NCBI RefSeq assembly: GCF_947504215.1
Contig: NZ_CANNGO010000012.1
Span: forward strand, 62,001 to 126,000
DNA: 64,000 nucleotides
Source of the DNA: an uncultured Ruegeria sp.
GTDB taxonomy: Bacteria > Pseudomonadota > Alphaproteobacteria > Rhodobacterales > Rhodobacteraceae
Reading direction: 5' to 3'
Positions 26,820-36,094 of the stretch are shown in pieces. Below the pieces are notes generated by a model. That model was not told the origin of the DNA. It worked only from the letters and a program-made list of their open reading frames with translations, and made no database searches. A program made the position numbers and the translations under genes. Position 1 is the stretch's first letter; each line of letters starts with the position of its first letter.

Positions 26820-27440
26820 TCAGAGCAAAGAGATCGCGTTGATCACCGTTTCACGGTTCTGAACAGCGCCGGTTTGCAAATACTCCATTGCTCTGAGCGC
26901 AGCTTCATGGGCTTCGAGGGATGACCCGCCGACGCAATCCTCCACAACGCGGCAGAAGTAGTCTGATTGGTGGCCATCAACGAACGTGTAGTGCACACAA
27001 ACATCAGTCAGCCCTCCGCATAGTATCAAAGTATCTACCTTCAGGCCGCGCAGCAGAATTTCGAAATCGGTTCCAAAAAACGCAGAATAACGCCGCTTCG
27101 GAACCAAATAGTCACCAGTGCGATATCCCATCTCTTCTTTGGCAACCTCTGTCCGCGGATCACCTTCGAGACAGTGAATGTCCTCATCGCCATCCAGCTC
27201 CCGGCCAAAGTCAATCTGGTCGGAACGATGAACTTCCTGAATGAAAATGACGGGCACACTGTTTTGATGTGCGGCATCAACCAAATCGCGCGCAGCGAGC
27301 ATTCTTTCCTTGTAACCCGGCATATTGTCGATTGAGCGGATTGCGCTGTTATCAATGAACGTGCTCTTCTGAATGTCGATCACGATTAGGGCGGGTCGAC
27401 CCTCGATTAGTTTCTTTGCATTTTTGTGTTTGGTTGTCAT
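26820..27440 (-). CDS. isochorismatase-like cysteine hydrolase
   Basis: This 206-residue protein of the isochorismatase superfamily has the catalytic Asp in ALIVIDIQ, the Lys in VPKRRYSAFFGTD, and the nucleophile Cys in CGGLTDVCVHYTFVDG. Such proteins hydrolyse amide or C-N bonds in compounds such as N-carbamoyl amino acids, nicotinamide or ureides. It stands alone between a VWA gene and sequence without a clear gene. A link to the hydantoinase operon 7 kb away is possible but unsupported. Confidence 0.85.
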   Translation of the reverse strand: MTTKHKNAKKLIEGRPALIVIDIQKSTFIDNSAIRSIDNMPGYKERMLAARDLVDAAHQNSVPVIFIQEVHRSDQIDFGRELDGDEDIHCLEGDPRTEVAKEEMGYRTGDYLVPKRRYSAFFGTDFEILLRGLKVDTLILCGGLTDVCVHYTFVDGHQSDYFCRVVEDCVGGSSLEAHEAALRAMEYLQTGAVQNRETVINAISLL

Positions 27441-27921
27441 CTTCGACCTCAGTTTTATCAGGTCGTCCTGACTAAGCGCCGTTCCTGGCCGGGTCGTCCC
27501 GGCGGGCAGATCAATTTTGCCTAAATGTGCTAGGGCGCTTGGTCAAGGGTATCGGCATATTTGCATTGGGATGAATAGCAGACGTTCACACCCAAACCGG
27601 CATTGTCGGCTTTGTCCGCGACCCGTAAATTGGCTTCGACTATCTCGCTGCACCATGAACGAATGGCAGCGATTTCCGCCGCCATGACGTGGACGCAGTG
27701 CTGTCTCATGTGAGCTGGGTGCGCCGCATGAAACGCAAAGGCATTCTGGATTTGATTGCCGCCTTTTCCGAAGATGAGGAGCCGGACTGACACAAACTTG
27801 GGGAGGTTCACATATTGCCCCACTGCGACGTTCGCGATCGTTGCTCCGGCCTGGCGGCTCCAAGATCTGCAGAAATCCGGGCGCTGTCCCACCAGACATG
27901 CGCCCGGAAAGTGCTGTGATC
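27441..27921. other. gene-poor stretch downstream of the antitoxin
   Basis: No intact gene is supported. Two overlapping minus-strand reading frames exist, but neither resembles a known toxin. On the plus strand a run ending VSWVRRMKRKGILDLIAAF (stop near 27790) looks protein-like but lacks a start, so it may be a broken gene fragment. Confidence 0.35.
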
Positions 27922-28206
27922 TTAGTCTCCTTTGTCTTCGCCATTCTCCGTGGGCGATTTGCTCAACGCTTCAAGCAAGAGCCGTTCCATGCGATCGGGC
28001 ATCTCATCGACACCCCAGGCCCGTCTTGGGTCCGGCCAGAGCTTGTCAAAGAGTTCTTCGGTCATGACAACATAGGATACGCGCCCGCCGTGACGTAGAA
28101 ATGTCGGGCCAGCATCTGCTTGTTTCATAAGGCTGACCGCATTGTACTGAAGCGTTTCGATGTCGAAACGCCGACGTTGGATTGGTGGAAAGCCAGTATG
28201 GTTCAT
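27922..28206 (-). CDS. Phd/YefM-type antitoxin, apparently orphan
   Basis: This 94-residue protein resembles prevent-host-death/YefM antitoxins: FDIETLQYNAVSLMKQADAGPTFLRHGGRVSYVVMTEELFDKLW fits the DNA-binding dimer core with its usual strand order. The acidic C-terminal tail (LSKSPTENGEDKGD) would normally embrace the toxin. No recognisable toxin follows on the minus strand; the next 400 bp contain only unconvincing frames. Either the toxin is lost or it is an unrecognised family. Confidence 0.65.
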   Translation of the reverse strand: MNHTGFPPIQRRRFDIETLQYNAVSLMKQADAGPTFLRHGGRVSYVVMTEELFDKLWPDPRRAWGVDEMPDRMERLLLEALSKSPTENGEDKGD

Positions 28207-28424
28207 GTGTCTTCCTTTCTAATGCGCACGTCATTAACCACGGAGAATTCCGTGTTGAGTGCGGCTCGAAGGAAAATGATCACATCATGGTTCCAGCTAG
28301 CATATCAAAGTCCTGCTGTCAGCAGAAGTGCAGAAACAGTTCAGCGCTGACGTTCGATTGGATCTTCATCAATTGCTGCTCTGCGGGACTCTGCTGCCGT
28401 TCATGGTAAACGCTGGAATGTCTG

Positions 28425-28880
28425 CTATGAAATTGGCAAATCCGAAGTTGCTTTCTCCGTTGAAACCACGATGGAAGTCCGAAATTTCCGAACGTTTTTA
28501 TCGGCAAAGAAAAACCGGTGGGTAAAAGCTTCATAGTCCGCGATGTCTTTTGCCATCACGACGAGGATGAAATCGGCCTCACCCGCAATGCAATAGAAAT
28601 GCGTTACTTGCCGATCTTCACGCGCTTTACGCTTGAAGGCATCAATCTGATCAAGCCGATCTCGTTCCAGTTCTACCGATACTATTGCAGTGATGCCCAA
28701 GCCCAGAGACTTTGGGTCGAGAATTGCAACCTCCCGTTTGATCACACCTGTTTCGCGCAGCGTTCGCATCCGCCTCTGGACTGAAGCTGTCGAAATGCCT
28801 GCGGCATCTGCAAGTGATTGAACGGAAGTTTTGGCATTTTTCTGAAGAAGATCGAGTAGCTTTCGATCTGTCGCATCCAT
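28425..28880 (-). CDS. Lrp/AsnC-family transcriptional regulator
   Basis: This 151-residue regulator has an N-terminal HTH (LDLLQKNAKTSVQSLADAAGISTASVQRRMRTLRETGVI) and a C-terminal RAM ligand domain (ILDPKSLGLGITAIVSVELERD, then VTHFYCIAGEADFILVVMAKD). It starts MDATDRKLL, as is standard. It is divergent from azlC across 103 bp with a palindrome (28912-28927). It therefore probably senses a branched-chain or other amino acid and controls the exporter. Confidence 0.92.
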   Translation of the reverse strand: MDATDRKLLDLLQKNAKTSVQSLADAAGISTASVQRRMRTLRETGVIKREVAILDPKSLGLGITAIVSVELERDRLDQIDAFKRKAREDRQVTHFYCIAGEADFILVVMAKDIADYEAFTHRFFFADKNVRKFRTSIVVSTEKATSDLPIS

Positions 28881-28911
28881 GATCTAAACGTTCCCATAAT
28901 CTGCCAATACA

Positions 28912-28927
28912 TGATGTAATCACATCA
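28912..28927. promoter_or_regulatory. Lrp-type palindrome
   Basis: TGATGTAATCACATCA has two perfect 6-bp arms (TGATGT/ACATCA) around four bases, midway between the divergent Lrp and azlC genes. It is the likely operator. Confidence 0.6.
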
Positions 28928-28983
28928 AGTATTCTCTCAATTAGCTGTATATCGTATCGGGCACTCTGTCTATTCCTGCCCTC

Positions 28984-29664
28984 GTGAAACACGGTGCTAT
29001 CGCTATCCTCCCTCTCGCCCTAGGCGCTGCCATCTATGGCTTTGCGTTCGGTCTTCTTGCCGCCCAAGTTGGTTTCCCGTGGTGGGGCGTTGGATTGATG
29101 AGCGCCACCGTCCATTCAGGGTCGTCTCAGATCGTCGCTGTGGAACAGTTTGCCTCCACACAAACGGTGGTGGGCGCTGCATTGGCAGGGGCCGCGCTGA
29201 ATCTGCGTTATATTGGGATTGTCGCATCCCTGTCGGATGTTTTGGCTGGTCTGTCGTTAAAAACCAAACTCTTGGCGATCCACATCACAGGCGACGAAAA
29301 CTGGGCGTTGACGATGGCAGAACGCGCAAAATCACCAGATGTAGGGGCGGCCTTCCTTATGGGCTCGGGCCTCGTGATGATCACTGTCTGGACAGCTTCA
29401 ACAACAGCCGGGGCAGTGGTTGGGGCGGTAATACCCGACCTTGAACGCTTTGGAATAGGGTTCGCATTCACAGCCGCATTCATTGCGATGGCACGAGGGC
29501 TTTGGCGCGGAAGACCACAATTGTTCCCATGCGTGGTTGCCGCCGCCGCAACCATCGCTGTCGTGTCGTTGGGTTTGCCGAAGGCCTATGCAATCGTCGC
29601 TGGGACGATCTCCGGTCTCGCAATGTCCTTGATCTTGCGACGCGCTAGCGGTGCGGTCGCATGA
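28984..29664 (+). CDS. azlC: AzlC-family amino-acid exporter, large subunit
   Basis: This 226-residue membrane protein of the LIV-E/AzlC family starts at GTG (KHGAIAILPLALGAAIYGFAFG). It has GFPWWGVGLMSATVHSGSSQIVAVEQF and ALNLRYIGIVASLSD, both characteristic, and several hydrophobic helices. It works with AzlD to export branched-chain amino acids or their analogues. It overlaps azlD by 4 nt, and its expression is probably set by the divergent Lrp-type regulator. Confidence 0.9.
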   Translation: MKHGAIAILPLALGAAIYGFAFGLLAAQVGFPWWGVGLMSATVHSGSSQIVAVEQFASTQTVVGAALAGAALNLRYIGIVASLSDVLAGLSLKTKLLAIHITGDENWALTMAERAKSPDVGAAFLMGSGLVMITVWTASTTAGAVVGAVIPDLERFGIGFAFTAAFIAMARGLWRGRPQLFPCVVAAAATIAVVSLGLPKAYAIVAGTISGLAMSLILRRASGAVA

Positions 29665-29957
29665 GCGGGGCGCACTGGGGCGTCATCGGCATTTTGGCCC
29701 TCGCGGCGTTCTCTATTCGCGTTCTCGGTTTGATTGCAGGCGGACGCATCCGTGCCTCTCGACATGCGTGGGTGTTAGACGATCTACCGGGCTTGATCGT
29801 TGTTAGTCTGGTTGCAGCTTCGCTTGCGGGTCAGCCCTTGCAGACATGGGTTGCTGCCGGTGCGGCGCTCGGAGCGGCAGTTCTGACCAATCACGTTATC
29901 GCTACTATGGTCGTTGGTGTGGTGGCCTTTGCGGGTCTCGCAGTAGTCGGGCTGTGA
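29661..29957 (+). CDS. azlD: AzlD-domain exporter small subunit
   Basis: This 98-residue membrane protein of the AzlD family has three to four hydrophobic helices (IGILALAAFSIRVLGLIAGG; LPGLIVVSLVAASLAG; LGAAVLTNHVIATMVVGVVAF). Its start overlaps the azlC stop as ATGA. It is the obligate partner of AzlC. Confidence 0.88.
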   Translation: MSGAHWGVIGILALAAFSIRVLGLIAGGRIRASRHAWVLDDLPGLIVVSLVAASLAGQPLQTWVAAGAALGAAVLTNHVIATMVVGVVAFAGLAVVGL

Positions 29958-30141
29958 AGGATACATCTATGGCGAGGGCCCAAGTTAACGCAAGAGCAGC
30001 CCTTCGTGCGCCGCGCAGCATTCGTCAAAGTGGGCTCAGAGCGGAACTCGGCGTTTAATCCTTAGCGATTGATTGATTGCTCTGTACACGCAACGACGCT
30101 GCCTTTTAGTGTCTCGGCATACCGCCCTAAGGAATGCTCTG

Positions 30142-31017
30142 ATGAAAGTCGCAACCGCTGCATACAACCTCGACTGGCTCGATAGCTGGGGGCAGTATGA
30201 GGACAAGCTTGAGGCTTGGGTGTCTGAGGCCGCAGAGCAGGGAGCCGAGCTATTGGTATTTCCCGAATACGGCGCGATGGAATTGTCGACATTGGACGGA
30301 GCCTGCGTGGCGAGGGATCTGGAGCGCTCGATCCGGGCGGTATCCGAACGAATGGAAGATGTACAACACGTACATGTCCGCCTCGCAAAGACCTACAATA
30401 CGTACATATTAGGCGCGTCCGCCCCGGTTTTGGCCGGGGCGGGGCGTCCGGTGAACCGCGCGGTGCTTTACGCTCCGACCGGTGCGTTCGATCATCAGGA
30501 CAAGCAGATCATGACCCGGTTCGAGCGCGAGATTTGGGACATCGCCCCCGGCGGGCAGCTTAAAATATTCGACACTGCGCTGGGTAAAATCGGCGTGCTG
30601 ATCTGCTATGACAGCGAGTTCCCTTTGCTCGGTCGGGCGTTGAGTGAAGCTGACTTGATCCTGGCTCCGTCCTGCACCGAGGCCTTGTCGGGTTATTGGC
30701 GGGTACGTATCGGCGCTATGGCTAGAGCCCTGGAAAATCAATGTGTTACAGTGATGGCGTCGCTGGTCGGAGCGAATAATTGGTCCGAAGCCGTAGACAT
30801 GAATACCGGCACAGGTGGCATCTTTGGACCACCAGATAAGGGCTTTCCGCAAACGGGTGTTTTGTCCGAGGGTGTTCTGAACCAACCCGGCTGGACCTAT
30901 GCTCAGGTAAATCTCACCGAGATTGCCGATGTCCGCGCCGATGGTAACGTGTTGAACCGAGCCCATTGGGCGGAACAAAATCCCCGAGTCGATTCAGTCA
31001 CATTATGTTCCCTTTAG
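30142..31017 (+). CDS. carbon-nitrogen hydrolase (nitrilase family)
   Basis: This 291-residue amidohydrolase has the Glu-Lys-Cys triad visible: Glu in LLVFPEYGAMELS (about residue 43), Lys in HQDKQIMTRFE, and Cys in GVLICYDSEFPLL. The start at 30142 is preferred over longer frames because AAGGA is 8 nt upstream and MKVATAAYNLDW is a normal family N-terminus. It probably hydrolyses a linear amide or N-carbamoyl compound. It stands alone before the infA operon, and a small GC hairpin (31023-31044) follows it. Confidence 0.87.
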   Translation: MKVATAAYNLDWLDSWGQYEDKLEAWVSEAAEQGAELLVFPEYGAMELSTLDGACVARDLERSIRAVSERMEDVQHVHVRLAKTYNTYILGASAPVLAGAGRPVNRAVLYAPTGAFDHQDKQIMTRFEREIWDIAPGGQLKIFDTALGKIGVLICYDSEFPLLGRALSEADLILAPSCTEALSGYWRVRIGAMARALENQCVTVMASLVGANNWSEAVDMNTGTGGIFGPPDKGFPQTGVLSEGVLNQPGWTYAQVNLTEIADVRADGNVLNRAHWAEQNPRVDSVTLCSL

Positions 31018-31066
31018 GCGAATCCGCCCTTGAAATAAGGCGGAAATAGGCTCATTTAGGCGCACA

Positions 31067-31083
31067 TCCCCGCAGATTCTGCG
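31067..31083. promoter_or_regulatory. hairpin in the infA leader
   Basis: CCCGCAGA and TCTGCGGG pair around a single T, just upstream of the infA ribosome-binding region. It may end transcription from upstream or fold in the infA leader; there is no T-run. Confidence 0.4.
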
Positions 31084-31108
31084 GGTGCAACGTAAGTATG
31101 GAGACAAC

Positions 31109-31327
31109 ATGGCCAAGGAAGATACGCTCGAATTTCCCGGTGTCGTGAAGGAACTCCTGCCTAATGCGACGTTTCGGGTCGAGCTGGAAAACGGCCATGA
31201 GATCATCGCACATACGGCAGGCAAGATGCGCAAAAACCGCATCCGTGTTCTGGCTGGCGACAAAGTTCAGGTCGAAATGACCCCGTATGATCTGACAAAG
31301 GGTCGGATCAACTACCGCTTTAAGTAA
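31109..31327 (+). CDS. infA: translation initiation factor IF-1
   Basis: This 72-residue single S1/OB-fold protein begins [20 protein letters not shown] and ends [12 protein letters not shown], the standard IF-1 sequence. It binds the 30S A site during initiation. The ATG at 31109 gives the canonical length; an in-frame codon 24 nt upstream is not used. It heads the housekeeping group with maf, RNase E/G and yacG. Confidence 0.97.
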   Translation: MAKEDTLEFPGVVKELLPNATFRVELENGHEIIAHTAGKMRKNRIRVLAGDKVQVEMTPYDLTKGRINYRFK

Positions 31328-31338
31328 CGCACTGTTCA

Positions 31339-31917
31339 ATGGCGTTTATTCTAGGATCGGGCAGCCCAAGGCGGCTGGACCTGCTGGCCCAGCTTGGCGT
31401 GCAGCCCGATGCCATTCACCCCCCGGACATCGACGAAGCGCCTGTGAAGGGTGAGCTGCCGGTTCCCTATTGCAACCGCATTGCGCGTGAAAAAGTTCAG
31501 GCTGTTCAGGCGGATGACGAAGATGTCGTCTTGTGCGCGGACACGACTGTGGCATTGGGGCGACGCATTCTGGGAAAACCTGAAAACGCTGGGCAAGCCG
31601 CCGAGTTCCTTCACGCTTTATCCGGGCGTCGGCACAGGGTTGTGACCTCGGTCGCCGTCCGGCGCGGGGATCGCCTATTGCAACGCGACGTGGTTTCCCA
31701 AGTCAAAGTCAAGCGCTTATCGGATGTCGAAGTAAATGCCTATCTGGCCACGGACGATTGGCAAGGCAAGGCCGGAGCCTATGCAATTCAGGGACCCGCT
31801 GGTGTCTTCATCCCTTGGATTTCAGGATCGTTCACTGGCATAGTTGGGTTGCCACTCGCCGAAACCGCAGCGTTGCTTCAAGGCATCGGTTATCTGTTAT
31901 ACAGTGAGGCGCCATGA
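31339..31917 (+). CDS. maf: Maf-family nucleotide pyrophosphatase
   Basis: This 192-residue Maf/YhdE-type protein hydrolyses non-canonical or cell-division-linked nucleoside triphosphates. It starts [20 protein letters not shown] with the SxSPRR motif, followed by [17 protein letters not shown] and [11 protein letters not shown], the active-site segments. It is 11 bp after infA and overlaps the RNase gene by 4 nt. Confidence 0.93.
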   Translation: MAFILGSGSPRRLDLLAQLGVQPDAIHPPDIDEAPVKGELPVPYCNRIAREKVQAVQADDEDVVLCADTTVALGRRILGKPENAGQAAEFLHALSGRRHRVVTSVAVRRGDRLLQRDVVSQVKVKRLSDVEVNAYLATDDWQGKAGAYAIQGPAGVFIPWISGSFTGIVGLPLAETAALLQGIGYLLYSEAP

Positions 31918-32936
31918 AGGGCCGTACCATCATTCTTGACCAACTCGAAGGGCGCGAAGCCGCGGCCTTGATGGTCGACGGTAAGTTGGACGATTTTCTG
32001 ATCGAAGGTGACAGACCAAGGCCCGGAACCATTTACCGCGCGCGCGCGGACCGGCCTGTCAAAGGGCAGGGCGGTATGTTCGTCACAACGCCGGATGGCC
32101 CGGCGTTTTTACGGCAGGTTAAGGGGTTGGCCCCTGGTGCTCAATTGCTGGTACAAGTGACGGGCTTCGCAGAACCCGGAAAGGCCTTACCGATCACCGA
32201 TCGGATACTGTTCAAAAGCCGCTATGCAATCGTGACACCGGATGCACCGGGTCTAAACATCTCGCGAAGCATCCGCGACGAGGATGAGCGCGATCGCTTG
32301 CTGGAGATCGCACATGAGCAAATGGAAGACAGCTCCTATGGTCTGATTTTGCGTTCATGCTGCTCCGGTGCAGATATCGTGGACATTGAAGAAGACATTA
32401 GTGCCATGCGGGCTCTGGCTGAGCAGATTCTAAACGATTCAGGCACCGAACCCGAAACCCTGTGCGAAGGCGATGGTCCTCATATTCTAGCCTGGAGAGA
32501 CTGGACCGATCCTGCAGAAGTCATCACCGAACCCGGTGGGTTCGAGGCGCAAGGTGTCTTGGACGCGCTGGATACAGCACGCGGTATTGCTGAGCCTCTG
32601 CCTGGCGGAGGACATTTGTTCATCGAAGCCACCCGTGCTTTGGTGGCGGTTGATGTGAACACAGGTAAGGATAGCTCTCTGGCAGCGGGCACCAAAGCCA
32701 ATTTTGCCTGCGCGAAACAGCTTGCACGTGCATTGCGCGTGCGAGGGCTCGGCGGACAGATCACGTTGGACCTTGCCCCAATGCCCAAGAAAGACCGCCG
32801 AGGGTTTGAACAGGTTCTTCGCGCAGCGCTCAAGGCGGATTCCGTAGAAACAACACTAGCTGGCTGGACCCCTTTGGGGCACTACGAGTTGCAACGAAAA
32901 CGTGGGCGCATTCCTTTGGCCGAGGTGTTGAAATGA
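31914..32936 (+). CDS. ribonuclease E/G family protein
   Basis: This 340-residue RNase E/G catalytic-type protein is of the short form found in alphaproteobacteria alongside infA and maf. [16 protein letters not shown] is the conserved metal site Asp region, and [21 protein letters not shown] carries the second Asp. It lacks the long C-terminal scaffold and Zn-link Cys pair of full RNase E, so it may be a paralogue with a narrower role in rRNA or mRNA trimming. It overlaps both neighbours by 4 nt. Confidence 0.88.
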   Translation: MKGRTIILDQLEGREAAALMVDGKLDDFLIEGDRPRPGTIYRARADRPVKGQGGMFVTTPDGPAFLRQVKGLAPGAQLLVQVTGFAEPGKALPITDRILFKSRYAIVTPDAPGLNISRSIRDEDERDRLLEIAHEQMEDSSYGLILRSCCSGADIVDIEEDISAMRALAEQILNDSGTEPETLCEGDGPHILAWRDWTDPAEVITEPGGFEAQGVLDALDTARGIAEPLPGGGHLFIEATRALVAVDVNTGKDSSLAAGTKANFACAKQLARALRVRGLGGQITLDLAPMPKKDRRGFEQVLRAALKADSVETTLAGWTPLGHYELQRKRGRIPLAEVLK

Positions 32937-33115
32937 GCTGCCCCATCTGCAGTGAAGACACGGTGACGCAGTTCCGTCCATTTTGTTCAAAGCGCTGCGC
33001 AGATATCGATTTGGCCAAATGGCTGAACGGGTCATACGCGGTCCCGTCGCAGCGGGAAGAGGCTGGGGAAATCAGCATTTCGGATGCGGAAGACACCGTT
33101 CCACGACCCCACTGA
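32933..33115 (+). CDS. yacG: DNA gyrase inhibitor YacG, zinc protein
   Basis: This 60-residue zinc protein has four Cys in CPICSEDTVTQFRPFCSKRC, then DLAKWLNGSYAVP, the conserved helix. It binds GyrB and limits gyrase activity. Its start overlaps the RNase E/G stop (ATGA). It is the last gene of the housekeeping operon, upstream of tRNA-Phe. Confidence 0.9.
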   Translation: MSCPICSEDTVTQFRPFCSKRCADIDLAKWLNGSYAVPSQREEAGEISISDAEDTVPRPH

Positions 33116-33194
33116 AAAAATGTCAAAAAGCCTCTGGACACTGGATGGTGCAAGTCATAGAACGCCTCCACCCAGCGGCCAATGCCGTTCCCGT

Positions 33195-33269
33195 GCCCGG
33201 GTAGCTCAGGGGTAGAGCAGTGGATTGAAAATCCTCGTGTCGGTGGTTCGATTCCGCCCCCGGGCACCA
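33195..33269 (+). tRNA. tRNA-Phe (GAA)
   Basis: This 75-nt tRNA has acceptor stem GCCCGGG/CCCGGGC, discriminator A and encoded CCA. The anticodon loop is TTGAAAA with anticodon GAA. The T arm is GGTTCGATTCC. The anticodon stem appears to hold one T-T mismatch. A truncated recombinase gene follows within 180 bp, as often seen when tRNA genes serve as integration sites. Confidence 0.95.
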
Positions 33270-33445
33270 TATCACTTACCCAAGAATTTGAATTCTAACC
33301 TAGTCAGAAGGTTGCCTGGGTCTTTGATTTATTGCCCACTCGAACCAACCGCAGCGAGTGGATGTTAGAGGTTTCGATGGAAGCCCAAGGTTCGCGCAGC
33401 ATACAACGCAGCCCAGTACTCAGATGGAAGGGTTGAGATGATGAG

Positions 33446-34024
33446 GTGGTGGGCAGATTGGCATCAATGGCGCAAGATATGTCAGCGGCCGAAATTGCCT
33501 TAGCAACGGAGCTTCTCAGAGACTGCCAATCCGATAGGAAGCGTCTGAGTCTGATCGCGAGAGCAGATATACGACAAGGTTCTCTGACCGTGCAGCTGGA
33601 CCTTCACGCACTGGCACGATTGATCGAGCGCAGGGCGGATCAGGTCAATGTAGCCGAGCTGACAATCCAAGCTCCATTCCAAATGCGCCATAGAGGCGTG
33701 GAGCTGAAACTTCATCTTGGCGACGCCCCGCCTGAGATTGATCAAACACTTGCCCGCAATGTCATCAAAGCACGCTGCTGGTTAGCGATGATCATAGGTG
33801 GCAGAACGTTCTCTGAAATCGCGGCAGAAGAAGGCACATCCAAACGCCGGGTGCAAGATGTTGTCGATCTCGTAGTGCTGGCGCCTGCGGGCGAACAGCC
33901 TGATGGCCTGACTACGGATTACCTGATCAAGTCAGGCTTCCCGGAAATCTGGTCTGAGCAGCGCGAGCAGTTCGCAAAGCTCTGCTCTGCAAACTCTCCC
34001 AAAGGCACCAAACTCGAACCGTAG
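33446..34024 (+). pseudogene. C-terminal fragment of a serine recombinase
   Basis: These roughly 190 residues match only the C-terminal part of Roseobacter-type recombinase-family proteins. DLHALARLIERRADQV is followed by LTIQAPFQMRHRGVELKLHLGD, then the HTH-like IGGRTFSEIAAEEGTSKRRVQDVVDL and FPEIWSEQREQFAKL. The resolvase catalytic domain with its Ser is missing. A short deletion near LAPAGEQPDG (family members have several more residues) also suggests decay. Its place next to tRNA-Phe suggests the remains of an integrated element. Confidence 0.75.
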
Positions 34025-34168
34025 GAATCGCGAACTGAGACTGCGGCTCGAAATCGACCATTGTTGTGCTCACACTCGAGTCTCAGTTGAAAACGCCAGA
34101 AGCTAAACCGCTGAAAATCTGCTACAATCGGCACCCAAATACTCAGTATGTGATTCTAAGGAAAATCA

Positions 34169-34243
34169 TGGCTGGGGTGGTAGGATTCGAACCTACGATA
34201 CACAGTACCAAAAACTGCTGCCTTACCACTTGGCTACACCCCA
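34169..34243 (-). tRNA. tRNA-Gln (TTG)
   Basis: This 75-nt tRNA on the minus strand has acceptor stem TGGGGTG/CACCCCA, discriminator G and encoded CCA. The anticodon is TTG in a TTTTGGT loop, and the T arm is GGTTCGAATCC. Confidence 0.95.
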
Positions 34244-34334
34244 ACAGTGAGCGGCTATCTACGACTGTTGTTGGCAGGGTTCAAGAGCTTTTGGATAAAA
34301 AATTTGAACGCCCGACTCTTAGTTTCTCATGCCT

Positions 34335-35324
34335 TCAGATTGTCTCGATCAGTACTGCGCCCGTCCGGTTACCAGCCTGTACCAGTTCGTGCGCCCTTGC
34401 GCAGTCACGCAACGGCAGAACCTTTTGGATGGGGCAAACCAACGCCCGGTCTACTAAGGCAGCGTGAAGCGTTTCAATGGCGGTTGCTCTGGCGTTCCCG
34501 GGCAGAAGGTAGATCAAAACCACCTCAAGGGTTACTGCTTTGAACATCAAGGGATAGAAAGGCAAGATGGGCGTCATGTGCTGAGCTGAGCCATACGCGT
34601 TTATTCGGCCATTCTCGGATATGACAGTCGTGTTTGTTTCGACGTTCTGGCCAAACTCAACGTCAATGATTCGGCCAACCGTTTGCCCTTTGTTGGCATC
34701 GAGTATTTGGTCGGCAAGGTCATCAGCGGAATAGTCGATCACAAAGTCTGCACCGGCGTCGCAAACGCGTTCAAAGTCGCGCGGGCTGGCTGTTGCGATG
34801 ACGCTTGCTCCCGCCCATTTAGCCAGCTGCACTGCCAGATAGCCCACTGTGCCTGCACCCCCATGAATCAGAATCGTCTGGTCTATGGGGTCTCCGCCGG
34901 AAAACACCGCATGGCAGGCTGTCAGCCCCGGAATTCCAAGAACGGCTCCGGTTTCCAGCGAGACTGGATCTGGCATTTGGACGGCTTGCGCCTCGGGTAA
35001 AGCGATCTGCGTTGCGGCTGTCCCAAACGCACGCTTCCATTGGCCGTTCCAAATCCAGACACGCTGACCAATCCGCGAAGCAGGGACGCCCTCCCCAACG
35101 GCCGAGATCACCCCAGACCCGTCGCTATGGGGAATTATCACGGGAAAAGGTGGTTTTGTAATGCCCGGTCTAGATCCGGCGCGTGCCTTGATGTCAGAGG
35201 GGTTCACGCCTGAAAAGGCCAGATCAACGGTGACCTCACCAGGCCCTGGTGTTTGCAGCGGCATGTTTTGAAGCTGCAATACATCTGCAGCGTCGCCGAA
35301 GGCGGTGTATGTGACGGCTTTCAT
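34335..35324 (-). CDS. NADPH:quinone oxidoreductase (MDR family)
   Basis: This 329-residue medium-chain dehydrogenase/reductase of the zeta-crystallin (quinone reductase) group has no structural zinc Cys cluster. The GroES-like N-terminal domain (MKAVTYTAFGDAADVLQLQ) is followed by the NADPH site ILIHGGAGTVGYLAVQLAKWAGASVIATAS. It ends near tRNA-Gln. It likely reduces quinones or activated alkenes. It is not in an obvious operon. Confidence 0.88.
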   Translation of the reverse strand: MKAVTYTAFGDAADVLQLQNMPLQTPGPGEVTVDLAFSGVNPSDIKARAGSRPGITKPPFPVIIPHSDGSGVISAVGEGVPASRIGQRVWIWNGQWKRAFGTAATQIALPEAQAVQMPDPVSLETGAVLGIPGLTACHAVFSGGDPIDQTILIHGGAGTVGYLAVQLAKWAGASVIATASPRDFERVCDAGADFVIDYSADDLADQILDANKGQTVGRIIDVEFGQNVETNTTVISENGRINAYGSAQHMTPILPFYPLMFKAVTLEVVLIYLLPGNARATAIETLHAALVDRALVCPIQKVLPLRDCARAHELVQAGNRTGAVLIETI

Positions 35325-35434
35325 GAATGATCCTCTGATCCTGACGCGTCACAATAGCTGCGCCAGTGGTCAGGGCAAGCCTATGAGATGACAGGAAGCG
35401 AACCATTGTCGGATGCGATTGAAAGGCAAAAAGT

Positions 35435-35956
35435 CTATTCCCGGATCTCAGACGGGTCCACACCCCAGAGGTTCGATTTCATCGTCCAGCCACGGTGACC
35501 TCCGGCTGACACCTTGCACCAGTCCAGCGAGCAGGACCCAAGGCGCGCCACGACACCTGTTTCGAAATGAGCATTAACCGGCGCGCTGGGATCAGGGCGA
35601 GAATAGACGGGTAACATTTCGGATTCGATCAATACCGTACGGACACCTGACAGCAACGCGTAGTGAACCCAGCCGCCAGCCCCGTCGCGGTCCTGAACTT
35701 TGCGCCAATTGCCGTATTCGGCTGTGATCTGCAATGGCATGCCGCGACGCTTGAACACCCAATCGATTCGATGGGTCAAAGACGGCCCGCGGCGCACGTT
35801 CCCTTCGGCGGCTTTCATCGAGACATAGCGCGGTAGCGGCAAGTTCGTCACCGGGCCACGTTTGTCCTTCGCGTGAGCCGCAATCGGGACCAACGCAAAC
35901 AAGGAAATGGAAAGGACCGCCCAGAAAAGGCGTTTCACCGATAGAAGGCCGTTCAC
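35435..35956 (-). CDS. exported SH3-domain protein
   Basis: This 173-residue protein has a signal peptide (LFWAVLSISLFALVPIAAHA) and two bacterial SH3-like repeats: AAEGNVRRGPSLTHRIDWVFKRRGMPLQI with NWRKVQDRDGAGGWVH, then LPVYSRPDPSAPVNAHFETGVVARLGSCSLDWCKV. Starts are GTG (35956 or 35938). Such proteins bind cell-wall material in the periplasm. It is divergent from the hydroxyacid dehydrogenase gene. Confidence 0.8.
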   Translation of the reverse strand: MNGLLSVKRLFWAVLSISLFALVPIAAHAKDKRGPVTNLPLPRYVSMKAAEGNVRRGPSLTHRIDWVFKRRGMPLQITAEYGNWRKVQDRDGAGGWVHYALLSGVRTVLIESEMLPVYSRPDPSAPVNAHFETGVVARLGSCSLDWCKVSAGGHRGWTMKSNLWGVDPSEIRE

Positions 35957-36094
35957 TGACTAACTGCTCTTGTGCCTGTTGATCTGCTTTCGAAAAAAGG
36001 TCGACTCAATGCCTATGGGGTTCTTGTGCCCCGCCTTATCCTGCGCCACGATGCCATGGAGCGCGCGCGTTTGCAAAGCAGTGGGAGGGCTAAA

